DNA of 64,000 nucleotides from Corallococcus soli (GCF_014930455.1 NZ_JAAIYO010000003.1:682001-746000); one strand, 5' to 3'; positions 1 through 9,073 are shown, numbered from the stretch's first letter. Made by a program: numbers and translations. The notes: a model not told the origin generated them from the letters alone.

Positions 1-1051
1 CCTTGCCGGTGCCCGTCTCGCCGGTGATGAGCACGGAGATGTCCGTGGGCGCGATCTTGTCGATGCGCTTGTACACGTCCCGCATGCCCTGGCACGCGCC
101 CACGATGTCGCCGTAGCGCTGGTCCTCCAGCTTGCGGCGCAGCTCCGTGTTGTCCAGTTTCAGGTCGTTGACGAGCAGCGCGTTCTGCAACAGCAGGGAC
201 GCCTGCGCCGCGAACACCGTGAGCATGTCCAGGCTCTTGGGTTCGAAGCGGTTCACCAGCCGGTCATTGCCCACGTAGAGCACGCCGAACAGGTCGCCCT
301 TGTGCATGACGGGCACGCACATGACGGAGTGGACCTTGAGGTTCACCACCGACTCGCTGGCCTTGAACTCCGGCGCGTCCAGCGCGTCCGCGACGATGAT
401 GGCGCGCTGGTCCTTCACCACCTTGGCGATGATGGAGTCGGACAGCTTCTCCACCGCGTCCTCGATGTTCTCCCGCGCCACGTTGCGCGCGGCCTTCACG
501 CGCGGCTCGCCGCTCTCCATCAGGATGAGGAAGCCCTTGTCGGCGCGCGTCACCTCGATGGCCTCGTCCAGCAGGCTCTCCAGGATGCGGTCCACGTCGT
601 AGGTGCCGGACAGCCGCTCGCTGAAGGCGGTCAGCCGCTTGAGCAGCACCAGCTCCCGGCCCGCCACGCCGGGCAGCTCGGACGTGTGCGAATCCGACGA
701 CTGGGCGGAGGCCGCGGAGAGGGACACCTCGCGCTCGGGGACTTCACGGCGCACGGATTCGCGCGGGGCGTCCTCGCGGGAGAAGGTGAGCTCCGTGCCG
801 CCCACCTTGACCACGTCGCCGGTGGACAGCGCGTGGTTGTCGCGCCGCTTGCCGTTGACGTGGAAGGTGGCGCCCAGGCTGCCCACCTCGTAGCGGGTGC
901 CGTCGTAGGTGACGTGCAGCGCGTTGGGAGGAACGGCGGAGTCCTCCAGGGGCACGTCGTTGTCGGGTCCCCGCCCCAGGCTGGTGATGCGCTTGAGCAG
1001 GGAGACCGTGCGGACCTTTCCATCGGGGGTGCGGACGGTGAGGCTGGCCAT
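1..1051 (-). CDS. FHA-GAF sigma-54-dependent activator (3' part missing)
   Basis: This is an enhancer-binding transcriptional activator whose C-terminal part lies outside the window; about 350 residues are present. An FHA domain (residues about 10-85, with the GRGPDND and LHVTYDG stretches) should bind phosphothreonine. A GAF domain follows (about 150-300), and then the start of an AAA+ domain whose Walker A motif GETGTGK sits at the window edge. The start is ATG at 1051, 20 bp after the preceding gene on the same strand; no clear Shine-Dalgarno precedes it. FHA-type activators in myxobacteria are usually coupled to Ser/Thr kinases. Here Pkn4 lies two genes upstream, so a functional link is plausible but unproven. 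The DNA-binding domain is not visible. Confidence 0.9.
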   Translation of the reverse strand, partial: MASLTVRTPDGKVRTVSLLKRITSLGRGPDNDVPLEDSAVPPNALHVTYDGTRYEVGSLGATFHVNGKRRDNHALSTGDVVKVGGTELTFSREDAPRESVRREVPEREVSLSAASAQSSDSHTSELPGVAGRELVLLKRLTAFSERLSGTYDVDRILESLLDEAIEVTRADKGFLILMESGEPRVKAARNVARENIEDAVEKLSDSIIAKVVKDQRAIIVADALDAPEFKASESVVNLKVHSVMCVPVMHKGDLFGVLYVGNDRLVNRFEPKSLDMLTVFAAQASLLLQNALLVNDLKLDNTELRRKLEDQRYGDIVGACQGMRDVYKRIDKIAPTDISVLITGETGTGK

Positions 1052-1071
1052 GGGCGGGAGGGTGTCCGGGG

Positions 1072-2061
1072 CTAGAACGTGAGGGTGAGGCCGGCGCCCA
1101 GCCCACCGCGGGTGGAGTAGAGCCGCAGGCGCGGGGGCGGGACCATGGAGACGGCGGGAGGCTTCGGTTCGGGGCGGGATTCCACGGTGGTGCTGGTCAC
1201 CACCTGATCCTCGTGGTGGTAGACGGCGTCCACCACGCCCAGCGTGTACACGGTGTAGAAGCCGGTGGCGGACGCCAGCTTCAGCAACTGCCAGGTGTCC
1301 GCCTGCCGGGCGCGGTCGGTGGGGATGAAGCGCACCGGGATGGAGGCGCGGCCGTCCTCATCCAGGACGTTGTCCAGCGTGATGAACCGCTCCTCGAAGA
1401 GCGAGTCGTACGCGAAGAACGCGATGATGCTGGTGATGGCGAGCGCGCCCTCGGTGGCCGCGAAGACGATGCCCATGCTGTTGCGGCCCTGCTGGAACTG
1501 ACCCGCGCCGAACGGGACGAAGTTGACCAGGAAGTTGCGCTTCTCCACGGTGCGCACCGTGACCTGGCGGGCCAGCTCCTCCGCGCGGCGGCGCTGGGTC
1601 TCCAGGGCGACGCGCTCCTGCTCGCGGCGCTCGGCCTCCGCCTTCTCGCGCTCCAGGCGCAGGCGCTGCTCCTGGCGGAGGAACTCGCGCTCGCCGGCCA
1701 TCTGGTTCTTCAGGTCCTCGAAGAAGGCGACGGCCGGGGGCGGGACGACGAAGGGGTCCAGGCTGAAGTCGGGATCCAGGCGGAGCACGGCGCGCAGGTG
1801 GCGCTCGGCTTCCTCGGTGCGGTTCAGGTTGAAGGCGGACAGGCCCGCGAGCTTGTGCAGCTCCACGAGGTCCTCCTCCGGCAGGTCGCCCCGGTCGATG
1901 CGCTGTCCCGCGCGCTCCAGCACCTCCGCGTACTTGCCGTATTCGAAGGACGAGCGCAGGGCGGCGACCTCCGGATCCGCGCTGGGCGCCTGCGCGCGCG
2001 CGAAGGCGGGACCCAGCAGGGCCAGCACGAGCAGCAGGATGCGCAGCGGGCCACGGCTCAT
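1072..2061 (-). CDS. secreted TPR-like protein with C-terminal membrane segment
   Basis: The 329-residue product starts with a clear signal peptide (MSRGPLRILLLVLALLGPAFARA, cleavage near residue 24). A TPR-like helical region (about 28-105) includes a repeat with LRLDPDF. A charged coiled coil rich in Glu/Arg (about 115-170) comes next, then a conserved-looking NFVPFGAGQFQQG segment and one or two hydrophobic stretches (about 195-220). The PFGAGQFQ-type motif recalls small membrane proteins of the DUF5683 kind, but I do not assign the family. Its ATG overlaps the pkn4 stop codon by 4 bp, so the two genes are translationally coupled. It probably assembles at the envelope together with the periplasmic tail of the kinase. 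Confidence 0.85.
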   Translation of the reverse strand: MSRGPLRILLLVLALLGPAFARAQAPSADPEVAALRSSFEYGKYAEVLERAGQRIDRGDLPEEDLVELHKLAGLSAFNLNRTEEAERHLRAVLRLDPDFSLDPFVVPPPAVAFFEDLKNQMAGEREFLRQEQRLRLEREKAEAERREQERVALETQRRRAEELARQVTVRTVEKRNFLVNFVPFGAGQFQQGRNSMGIVFAATEGALAITSIIAFFAYDSLFEERFITLDNVLDEDGRASIPVRFIPTDRARQADTWQLLKLASATGFYTVYTLGVVDAVYHHEDQVVTSTTVESRPEPKPPAVSMVPPPRLRLYSTRGGLGAGLTLTF

Positions 2062-4130
2062 TCGGGCGCCAGGCTCCCACGAAGGGTGGTGGGCTTGCCC
2101 GGCTCCAGCAGCACGACGCGCTTCTCCGTCCTGTACCCGGGCGAGGAGATCTCCACCTCCACGCGGTGCTGGAAGCTGGCGGGGCCCCGGGGGGAGCGGA
2201 CGTCGAAGGGCTGCTGGACGCTGTCGCGCGCGGTCTTCTCCTCGTCGCCCACGCGCACGATGGCGTCCGGCGGCTGGTAGTCCAGGGTGAGCTGCGAGGG
2301 CTTGAGCAGGGCGCGCAGGCGGAAGACGTTCTCGCCCTCCGCCTTCACGTCGATGGTCTCCGTCGAGTCCTCGCAGTAGCTACAGGAGACGATGATGGTG
2401 TGCGGCCCCGGCGCCACGAGCACGTCGTGCTGCGCGAGCTGCTGGGGGCTGGCCGGGCCTCCGTCCACGCGGATGGAGCCGTAGGGGCGCACGAGGATGG
2501 ACACCGGGAGCCGACCCGCGCGGGCGCTCTTCGCCGCGGTGTCGTCCGTGGCGTCGAGGCTCGCGACCAGGGGCTGGCGCGGACTTCGCTCGGTGGAGGA
2601 GGGGAGCGTACCGGTGGGGCGCTCCGCGACGGCGGCGCCGTTCGGCGCGCGGGGCGTGGAATCCGGAGGGGACGGAGCGACGGCGTCGCGTCCCGGTGTC
2701 GCCGGAGCGTTCGGGTCCCGCGCTTCGCCAGTCCTGCCCGTGAGGTCCGACCCCGGTAGAGGGCCGGTGGGGCCGCCTCCGGCCTGCGCACCGCTGGGAG
2801 CACCCGCGGGGCCGCCCGCGACCCGCGATCCGCCGGGTGCGTTCGGGCCGCCCGCGACCTGCTGAGAACCGTCAGACGCGCCCGCTCCGGCAGCACCGTT
2901 GGGCGTGCCAGACGCACCGCCCGCGACGACTCCTCCAGTGCCCGCGTGCTCGGCCGGGGCCCGTGCACCGGCCTCCTGTCGCGCGCGGTTCCACTGCCAC
3001 CCGCCCAGGCCCAGCGCGATCACCAGGCCCACCCCGATGCCCGCTCTCAGCCCCCGCCGCCGCCACGTCCGCCGCCGCTGCTGGCGCTGGATGCCCTTGA
3101 GCAGCCCCAGGGCCCGCTCGTTCGTCGCGTCCAGCGCGAGCACGTGGTTGAGGCACGCCAGCGCGCGAGGCGTCCGCTTCTCCTGGAGCTGCCGCTCCCC
3201 GCGCTCCAGCAGCGCCGCGACGATGCGCTGGCGCGCGAGCCGCTGGTACGACGGCGGATCCGCGAAGAAGGAGATCAGCTCCTCGCCCACGCGGGAGAAC
3301 CCCAGCCCCGCCAGCGCGTCCGCCAGCGCGTCGCGCAGCTTGCCCGCGTTGGGGTAGCGCCGCTGCGGATCCCGCTGGAGGCACGTCGCGCAGATCTCCG
3401 CCAGCTCGTCCGACAGCGCGGGCACGCGGCGGCGCGGATCCTCGTATGTCCCGTCCAGGATGCGCTTGAGCGTCGCGGTGGTGTTGGACGCGGTGAACGG
3501 CAGCCGGCCCGTCATCAGCGCGTAGAACATGATGCCCAGGCTGAAGACGTCCGCCTCCGGCCCGGCCTCCAGGCCTTCGATGATCTCCGGCGACATGTGC
3601 GCGGGCGAGCCCACCAGCGCGCCCGTCACCGTCATCCGGTCCTCGATGTCCAGGAGCCGCGCGATGCCGAAGTCCATGAGCTTGAGGACCCCGTCCTCGC
3701 GCACCATGACGTTCTCCGGCTTGAGGTCGCGGTGGATGACGCCCGCTTCGTGCGCGTGCGCCAGCGCCGCCGCCAGCTCGTGGATGATCATCGCCGCCAG
3801 CTCCGGCGGCTCCATGGGACCGTCATCCAGGTACGTCTTGAGCGTGCGGCCCCGGATGTACTCCGTGACGATGAAGGCGTCGTGCGCCTCCGCCGACGAG
3901 AAGTCGAAGACCTCCAGGATGTTCGGATGGTGCAGCTTCGCGACGGCGCGCGCCTCGCGGGCAAGCCTGCGCCGGGACTCGTCCTTGCCGGCCAGGTGCG
4001 GGTGCAGCACCTTCACCGCGACCTCGCGGTCCAGGGCGGTGTCGAGCCCCTTGTACACGACGCTCATGCCCCCGGAGCCCAGCTCCTCCAGGATGCGATA
4101 GCGACCGATATGGCGGCCGACGAGCGACAT
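2058..4130 (-). CDS. pkn4: membrane Ser/Thr protein kinase Pkn4
   Basis: A Hanks-type kinase of 690 residues. The P-loop LGSGGMSVVYKG is at residues 17-28, the ATP-binding Lys at 40, the HRDLKPEN catalytic loop at 133-140 (Asp135) and DFG at 153-155. The kinase domain is followed by a short TPR-like region, one transmembrane helix (about 363-382), a Pro/Gly/Ala-rich linker and a beta-rich PEGA-like tail in the periplasm. I chose ATG 4130 over the upstream start because it gives the canonical kinase N-terminus and has a GGGAGGAAG ribosome site. It lies 20 bp after pfk. In Myxococcus xanthus, Pkn4 is encoded directly downstream of pfk and phosphorylates and activates phosphofructokinase, and this arrangement matches. 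Confidence 0.93.
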   Translation of the reverse strand: MSLVGRHIGRYRILEELGSGGMSVVYKGLDTALDREVAVKVLHPHLAGKDESRRRLAREARAVAKLHHPNILEVFDFSSAEAHDAFIVTEYIRGRTLKTYLDDGPMEPPELAAMIIHELAAALAHAHEAGVIHRDLKPENVMVREDGVLKLMDFGIARLLDIEDRMTVTGALVGSPAHMSPEIIEGLEAGPEADVFSLGIMFYALMTGRLPFTASNTTATLKRILDGTYEDPRRRVPALSDELAEICATCLQRDPQRRYPNAGKLRDALADALAGLGFSRVGEELISFFADPPSYQRLARQRIVAALLERGERQLQEKRTPRALACLNHVLALDATNERALGLLKGIQRQQRRRTWRRRGLRAGIGVGLVIALGLGGWQWNRARQEAGARAPAEHAGTGGVVAGGASGTPNGAAGAGASDGSQQVAGGPNAPGGSRVAGGPAGAPSGAQAGGGPTGPLPGSDLTGRTGEARDPNAPATPGRDAVAPSPPDSTPRAPNGAAVAERPTGTLPSSTERSPRQPLVASLDATDDTAAKSARAGRLPVSILVRPYGSIRVDGGPASPQQLAQHDVLVAPGPHTIIVSCSYCEDSTETIDVKAEGENVFRLRALLKPSQLTLDYQPPDAIVRVGDEEKTARDSVQQPFDVRSPRGPASFQHRVEVEISSPGYRTEKRVVLLEPGKPTTLRGSLAPE

Positions 4131-4150
4131 GGCGTGGTGCGCTTCCTCCC

Positions 4151-5248
4151 TCAGTCCCCGAAACCGATGCCCATGCTCCGCGCGAAACGCACCAGGTCCC
4201 CCTGGGGATCCACCCGGCGCTCCTTGCGCGACTCGCTCAAGGGAACGCTGACGATGTCGTTGTTCCTGAGCGCCACCATGTGCCCCCAATCACCATCCCG
4301 CACCAGATCCAACACCTTGCAGCCGTAGCGCGTCGCCAGCACGCGGTCCGCCGCGCTCGGGCTGCCACCGCGCTGCAGGTGGCCGAGCACCGTGACACGA
4401 ATCTCCGCGTCGATGTGGCTGGCGAGCAGATCCGCGCACACCTTGCCGGAGCCGCCCAGTCGCACCACGCCCCGGCCCGGGATGTCCGCCGCCTGCGCCA
4501 CCACCGACAGCACGCCGCCCTCCGGGTAGGCCCCCTCGGAGATGGCGATGATGGAGAAGCTGCGGCGGCGCGTGGCCCGGCGGCGCAGCGTCTCCAGCAC
4601 CGCCTCCACGCGGTATGGAATCTCCGGGATGAGGATGAGGTCCGCGCCGCCCGCGATGCCGCTCTCCAGCGTGAGGAAGCCCGCGTGCCGGCCCATGATC
4701 TCCACCACCATCACGCGGTCGTGGGACTCCGCGGTGGAGTGCAGTCGGTCCAGCGCCTCCGTGACGATGAGCCGCGCGGTGTCGAACCCGAACGTCTGAT
4801 CCGTGCCGGACAGATCATTGTCGATGGTCTTCGGACACCCGACGACCTTCAGCCCCTTCTCCGACAGCCGGTGCGCGATGGACAGCGTGCCGTCACCGCC
4901 AATGGCGATGAGTCCGTCCAGCGCCAGCTCCTGGCAGCGGCGCACCGCGTGGTCCGACAAGTCCCGCTCCACCCAGGCCGCGCCCTCACGCACCGGGTAG
5001 GCGAACGGGTTCGCCTTGTTGGACGTGCCCAGGATGGTGCCGCCCTTGGGCAGGATGCCGCGCGTGTCCTCCACGCCCAGCGGGCGGACGAGCTCCGGCT
5101 CCATCAGCCCCATGAAGCCGTTCTCGATGCCGACGAACGAGTGGCCGAATTCGTGGGCGCCCCGTCGGACGAGGCCCCGGATGAGCGCATTGAGTCCCGG
5201 GCAGTCGCCACCGCCGGTGAGGACTCCGAGTCGAAGAGGTCGGGTCAT
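4151..5248 (-). CDS. pfk: ATP-dependent 6-phosphofructokinase
   Basis: Phosphorylates fructose 6-phosphate to fructose 1,6-bisphosphate, the committing step of glycolysis. It has 365 residues. Diagnostic motifs are TGGGDCPGLN (11-20), GGTILGTSNKANPF (69-82), IGGDGT (116-121) and PKTIDND (139-145, catalytic Asp143). Gly120 and Lys140 correspond to E. coli positions 104 and 124. Gly at 104 indicates ATP as phosphoryl donor, while Lys at 124 is the variant seen in the actinobacterial/mixed-substrate clade and in PPi enzymes. It is the first gene of the pfk-pkn4 pair and has its own 154-bp upstream region. In M. xanthus the enzyme is activated by Pkn4 phosphorylation, linking glycogen use to development. 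Confidence 0.95.
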   Translation of the reverse strand: MTRPLRLGVLTGGGDCPGLNALIRGLVRRGAHEFGHSFVGIENGFMGLMEPELVRPLGVEDTRGILPKGGTILGTSNKANPFAYPVREGAAWVERDLSDHAVRRCQELALDGLIAIGGDGTLSIAHRLSEKGLKVVGCPKTIDNDLSGTDQTFGFDTARLIVTEALDRLHSTAESHDRVMVVEIMGRHAGFLTLESGIAGGADLILIPEIPYRVEAVLETLRRRATRRRSFSIIAISEGAYPEGGVLSVVAQAADIPGRGVVRLGGSGKVCADLLASHIDAEIRVTVLGHLQRGGSPSAADRVLATRYGCKVLDLVRDGDWGHMVALRNNDIVSVPLSESRKERRVDPQGDLVRFARSMGIGFGD

Positions 5249-5402
5249 AGGGCCAGGAAAAGTCGGACGTGGGTGTCAGTAGGGGCGGGCGACACTATGA
5301 CAGCAACGTCGGTGCGGATAGTAGGTGCCACCTCCAGGGTGCGCAACGCACGAATCACGCGCGGCGTCGGATCTCCGCTCGCAGGGACGAGGGGGACGCC
5401 CC

Positions 5403-5882
5403 TCAGTCGCGCTTGAGGCGCCGGCGGGAGGCCAGCCGGTCCAGGAGGGCCTGGAGCCGGTCCTCCTTCTGGGGCGGCAGGGCCTTGTCCGTGGGGGACT
5501 GCACCGGCATCTCGCGGGCCATGCGGTACAGCTCTCCCAGACGTTCCTGGACCAGTTCATTGCCCGGACGTTCCTGGAGCGCGCGGCGGTAGGCGGCGGC
5601 GGCGCCCACGTAGTCGCCCAGGGTGAAGAGTCGCTCGCCCTCCTGCATGGCGGACGGCGGCCCCAGCGGGAGCCGCTGGGGCTCGCGCACGCGGTTGCGC
5701 AGGTGCTGCAGCTCCTGGGGCTGGAGGGATTCGCGCAGGTGGGCGAGCTTCAGGGCCAGGGCCTCTTCGTGGGGGAAGGCGCGCGAGAGGTCCTCGAACA
5801 GCTCGAAGGCTTCCACCAGCTCACCCCGGCGCAGGGCGCGGTCGGCACGTGCTTCCATGTCGGCCCGGACGGCAGGAGTCAT
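5403..5882 (-). CDS. TPR-repeat protein, function unknown
   Basis: A 159-residue, Ala/Leu/Glu/Arg-rich helical protein without signal peptide. Two TPR-like units can be seen: ARADRALRRGELVEAFELF (about 11-29) and GERLFTLGDYVGAAAAYRRA (about 82-101), the second followed by LQERPGN. It ends in a basic RRRLKRD tail. TPR units are protein-protein interaction modules, and no enzyme motif is present. It is on the same strand as pfk but separated from it by 154 bp, so co-transcription is uncertain. It is divergent from the membrane protein that begins near 6034. Confidence 0.8.
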   Translation of the reverse strand: MTPAVRADMEARADRALRRGELVEAFELFEDLSRAFPHEEALALKLAHLRESLQPQELQHLRNRVREPQRLPLGPPSAMQEGERLFTLGDYVGAAAAYRRALQERPGNELVQERLGELYRMAREMPVQSPTDKALPPQKEDRLQALLDRLASRRRLKRD

Positions 5883-6033
5883 CTCGCGGCCGAGCGTAGC
5901 CGGTGCCCGCCCGGGATGTCACACGTTGAAACCAGAGCGCTCGGCGGGCCGCACGGTCCCACGCCCCGCGCGGGTGCGCACCGGCTTCGCATGGGGGACC
6001 GCGACGCGGGCGCTTCACGGTATCCTGGCCTCC

Positions 6034-6702
6034 GTGCTCCTGCCCGTCCTCACCGGTGTCTGGCTGTCGCTGTCCGGAGCGCTGGGCACGGAGCTGCGGC
6101 GGGATGGCTACAGCTTCCGTCCCCCGGACACGTTCCGGATGACGCGCTGGGAGCGCTACGCCGGCTCCCACGCGGGCGCGGTGTCGGAGGACGTCACGCG
6201 CACGCGGGCGCTGTCCGCGGCGCTGACGGATGGAGAGGGGCCGGACGCGGCCACGTTCCTCATCGCCGTGGTGGACGGTGGCTTCTCCGCCAGCCCGTCG
6301 GAGCGGGACGCGTTCTCCACCGCCGTGGTGCAGCACTTCCAGCGCGAGCTGGGCGTGGCGCTGACGCCCGAACGGGTGGACCGCGTGGGCGGGCCGGTGC
6401 CCCGGGTGGAGGTGCTGGGCACGCTGCGCGAGGCGGGGCAGGTGCGCACGGTGCTGGTGACGGGGCTCGCGTCGGAGGGGCGCCACGCCGTGGTGACGGT
6501 CAGCGCGCCGGCCGCCCGCTGGGACGCCATGGCCCCCCGGGTGCGCGCCTCGCTGGAGACCTTCCGGATGGAGGCCCCGGTGACGGGCGTCATCTCCAAG
6601 CGGCTCGCCGGAGCGCTGGCGGGCGCCCTGGCCGGGGCGCTGCTCGTCTCCTATACCGCCTGGCGCCGCCGTCGGCAGGAGGAAGGTCCGACCTCCGCGT
6701 AG
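6034..6702 (+). CDS. secreted/membrane-anchored protein of unknown function
   Basis: I do not recognise this family. The 222-residue product from GTG 6034 begins with a hydrophobic signal-like segment (LLPVLTGVWLSLSGALG). An alpha/beta region of about 170 residues follows (RRDGYSFRPPDTFRM onward, with repeated VTVS and VEVLGTLREAG strands), and it closes with a C-terminal hydrophobic helix GALAGALAGALLVSYTAW and an RRRR stop-transfer tail. That topology suggests an anchored periplasmic protein. The start is uncertain: an in-frame GTG at 5974 is possible and neither has a strong ribosome site. Composition resembles periplasmic stress-sensing or DUF-type proteins, but no function is claimed. 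Confidence 0.65.
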   Translation: MLLPVLTGVWLSLSGALGTELRRDGYSFRPPDTFRMTRWERYAGSHAGAVSEDVTRTRALSAALTDGEGPDAATFLIAVVDGGFSASPSERDAFSTAVVQHFQRELGVALTPERVDRVGGPVPRVEVLGTLREAGQVRTVLVTGLASEGRHAVVTVSAPAARWDAMAPRVRASLETFRMEAPVTGVISKRLAGALAGALAGALLVSYTAWRRRRQEEGPTSA

Positions 6703-6755
6703 GCCGCGCGACGCTCCCCCCGGCGCGGCTCGCGCTGGGATACGGTGCCGCGCCC

Positions 6756-8084
6756 ATGTTCTCCCTCCTTCTTGTCGCCGTGCTCGCGCAGGGGCCCCTG
6801 ACGCCCCCGGGCCCGCCGACCTCCCCCGCGCCGGATGCCGGCGTCGCGGACGCGGTGGTGCCGCCCCTGCCGGTGGCGTCGCTGCCGCCCGCCACCCACG
6901 ACCTGTTCCGCCGCATCCAGGGCCGTGTCTCGCAGGTGCGCATCATCGAGCGCCGCTCCGGCACCAAGTCCTCCATCGGCTCCGCGTTCTTCGTGAGCGA
7001 GAAGGGCCACGCGCTCACGAACTACCACGTCGTCTCCGACGTGGTGCTCCACCCGGAGGACTACACGGCGGAGCTGGACCGGGGCGACGCGACGGTGCCG
7101 GTGCGCCTGCTCGCCGTGGACGTGGCCAGCGACCTGGCCATCATCCAGGTGGAGGCCCCCGTCGCGGACTTCTTCCGCCTGGAGGATCGCGAACCGCCGC
7201 AGGGCACGCGCCTGTTCGCCATGGGCAACCCGCGCGACCTGGGCACCACCATCGTGGAGGGCACCTACAACGGCCTCGTGCGCGATGCCCTCTACGAGCG
7301 CGTGCACTTCTCCGGCGCCATCAACCCCGGCATGAGCGGCGGGCCCACGCTCAGCGGCGAGGGCAACGTGGTGGGCGTCAACGTGGCCACCATGGGCAAC
7401 CAGGTGGGCTTCCTCGTCCCGGTGACCAAGGCGCGGCAGTTGCTGGATCGCACCCTGGCGCTCCCGGCCCCGCCGGACGCCGCCGCGCTGCGCAAGTCCG
7501 TGGGCGAGCAGCTGATGGCCAACCAGCAGCGCATCACCGACCGGCTGATGGCCACGGAGCTGCCGAAGCAGGTGCTGGGCGACTACCGCGTCCCGGGCCG
7601 CTGGAGCCCGTTCCTCAAGTGCTGGGGCGACACGCCGCATGATCCGGAGACGCCCTACACGGTGACCAGCTACCAGTGCTCCTCCGAGGAGGACATCTTC
7701 CTGTCCTCCAGCCACCGCACGGGCGTCGTCACCTACCTGCACCAGCACGTGACGAGCCAGAAGCTGGGCGCGATGCGCTTCTCCGCGCTCTACAGCACGC
7801 TCTTCTCCCAGGATCCGGATCCGGTGCCGGCCACGCGCGAGGACGTCACCAACTTCCGCTGCAAGTCTGAGTTCGTGGACGTGAAGGGCCTCACGGTGCG
7901 CGCCGCCATCTGCCTGCGCGCCTACCGCCGCTTCCCGGGCCTCTATGATCTGGTGCTGCGCGCGGCCACGCTGAACGCCTCCACGCACGGGGTGGACACC
8001 AGCCTCACGCTGGGCGGCTTCTCCGCGGACAACGCGCGCAAGCTGGCGCGGCGCTACCTGGAGGGCCTGTCGTGGACGAAGTGA
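6756..8084 (+). CDS. secreted trypsin-like serine protease (S1C-type)
   Basis: The 442-residue precursor has a short signal peptide (MFSLLLVAVLAQG) and a Pro-rich linker. A chymotrypsin-fold protease domain follows, with His91 in TNYHVV, Asp126 in ASDLAII and Ser194 in GAINPGMSGGPT, the order and spacing of HtrA/DegP-like enzymes. No PDZ domain is evident. Instead, a C-terminal region of about 200 residues with several cysteines (KCWGD, YQCSSEED, FRCKSEF, ICLRAYR) follows and has no family I can name. The gene overlaps the next one by 13 bp, implying coupled translation with the FHA membrane protein. It is probably periplasmic or secreted. Confidence 0.9.
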   Translation: MFSLLLVAVLAQGPLTPPGPPTSPAPDAGVADAVVPPLPVASLPPATHDLFRRIQGRVSQVRIIERRSGTKSSIGSAFFVSEKGHALTNYHVVSDVVLHPEDYTAELDRGDATVPVRLLAVDVASDLAIIQVEAPVADFFRLEDREPPQGTRLFAMGNPRDLGTTIVEGTYNGLVRDALYERVHFSGAINPGMSGGPTLSGEGNVVGVNVATMGNQVGFLVPVTKARQLLDRTLALPAPPDAAALRKSVGEQLMANQQRITDRLMATELPKQVLGDYRVPGRWSPFLKCWGDTPHDPETPYTVTSYQCSSEEDIFLSSSHRTGVVTYLHQHVTSQKLGAMRFSALYSTLFSQDPDPVPATREDVTNFRCKSEFVDVKGLTVRAAICLRAYRRFPGLYDLVLRAATLNASTHGVDTSLTLGGFSADNARKLARRYLEGLSWTK

Positions 8085-9040
8085 TCTTCCTGGAGGTGTT
8101 GGAGGGCGACGCCGTCCAGGCCCGCCACCGGCTGGAGACGTGGCCCGTGACGGTGGGGCGCGGCTACGGCAACGACGTCATCCTGGACGACCCCAAGGTG
8201 TCCGCCGAGCACCTGCGCCTGGAGCGGCGCGAGGACGGCGCGGTGCTCCTGCGCGACGTGGGCAGCGTCAACGGCACCTTCCGCGTGACGCCCTGGACCC
8301 CCGTGCATGAGCTGGTGCTCACGCCGGACGCGCGCGTGTCCGTGGGGGACACGGTGCTGCGCTTCCGCCCGCGCTCCTTCGCGGTGGAGGCCACCGTCGT
8401 CAACGAAGCCGCGGACGCCCCCAGCGAGCGGCTCTTCGAGCGTCCCCGGGCCTTCGCGCTGACGATGCAGGCGCTGGTCGCCACGTCCTTCATCTCCGAG
8501 CGGCTGGTCCAGTTCCAGAAGACGGACTGGGGGGACCTGCTGCTCTCCAGCGTGCTGCCCCTAGGGCTGACGTTGCTGTGGGCGGGAGGCTGGTCGCTGG
8601 CCAGCCGCATCGCGCGGCGGAGCTTCCACTTCCGCGTGCACGCCACCATCGGCGGGATGGTGCTGATGGGCTTCGCGCTGGTGCCGCCGCTGTTCGCGCT
8701 CGTGGGCTTCAGCTTCTCGCTGGGCGCGTGGCTGGGCTTCGTGCGGACGCTGGCCGTCCTGGCCCTGGTGGGGTGGGGGCTGTACTGGCACCTGCGCTAC
8801 GTGACGCGGTGGAGCGGCCGGCGCGTGGTGCGCGGGCTCGCCGTCGCGTCGGTGGGCGTGCTGGTGCTGACGAACGTCCCGCAGTTGTTGGGCAACGAGG
8901 GCTTCAGCGAGGCGCTGGAGTTCCCCCGCTCGCTGCTGCCGCCCGCGCTGCGCCTCGCGCCAGCGCACTCCATGGACACGTTCTTCGAGGAGGTCCGTCC
9001 GCTGGAGAAGAAGGTGGACACGCTCGCGAAGGAGGACTGA
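8072..9040 (+). CDS. FHA-domain integral membrane protein
   Basis: A 322-residue protein starting at GTG 8072 inside the end of the protease gene. Residues about 20-95 form an FHA domain with the hallmark residues GRGYGND, SAEHLRLE and GSVNGTF, so it should recognise phosphothreonine on the cytoplasmic side. After a linker come about four hydrophobic segments (near LLLSSVLPLGLTLLWAGG, MVLMGFALVPPLFALVGF, TLAVLALVGWGLYW and VASVGVLVLTNV) and a charged C-terminal tail. The pairing of a phospho-reader membrane protein with an exported protease suggests regulated proteolysis or secretion controlled by Ser/Thr phosphorylation; this is inference from overlap and domains only. Confidence 0.85.
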   Translation: MDEVIFLEVLEGDAVQARHRLETWPVTVGRGYGNDVILDDPKVSAEHLRLERREDGAVLLRDVGSVNGTFRVTPWTPVHELVLTPDARVSVGDTVLRFRPRSFAVEATVVNEAADAPSERLFERPRAFALTMQALVATSFISERLVQFQKTDWGDLLLSSVLPLGLTLLWAGGWSLASRIARRSFHFRVHATIGGMVLMGFALVPPLFALVGFSFSLGAWLGFVRTLAVLALVGWGLYWHLRYVTRWSGRRVVRGLAVASVGVLVLTNVPQLLGNEGFSEALEFPRSLLPPALRLAPAHSMDTFFEEVRPLEKKVDTLAKED

Positions 9041-9073
9041 GCGGGCGGGGCCACCTTCTTGCCGCGACGGGCC

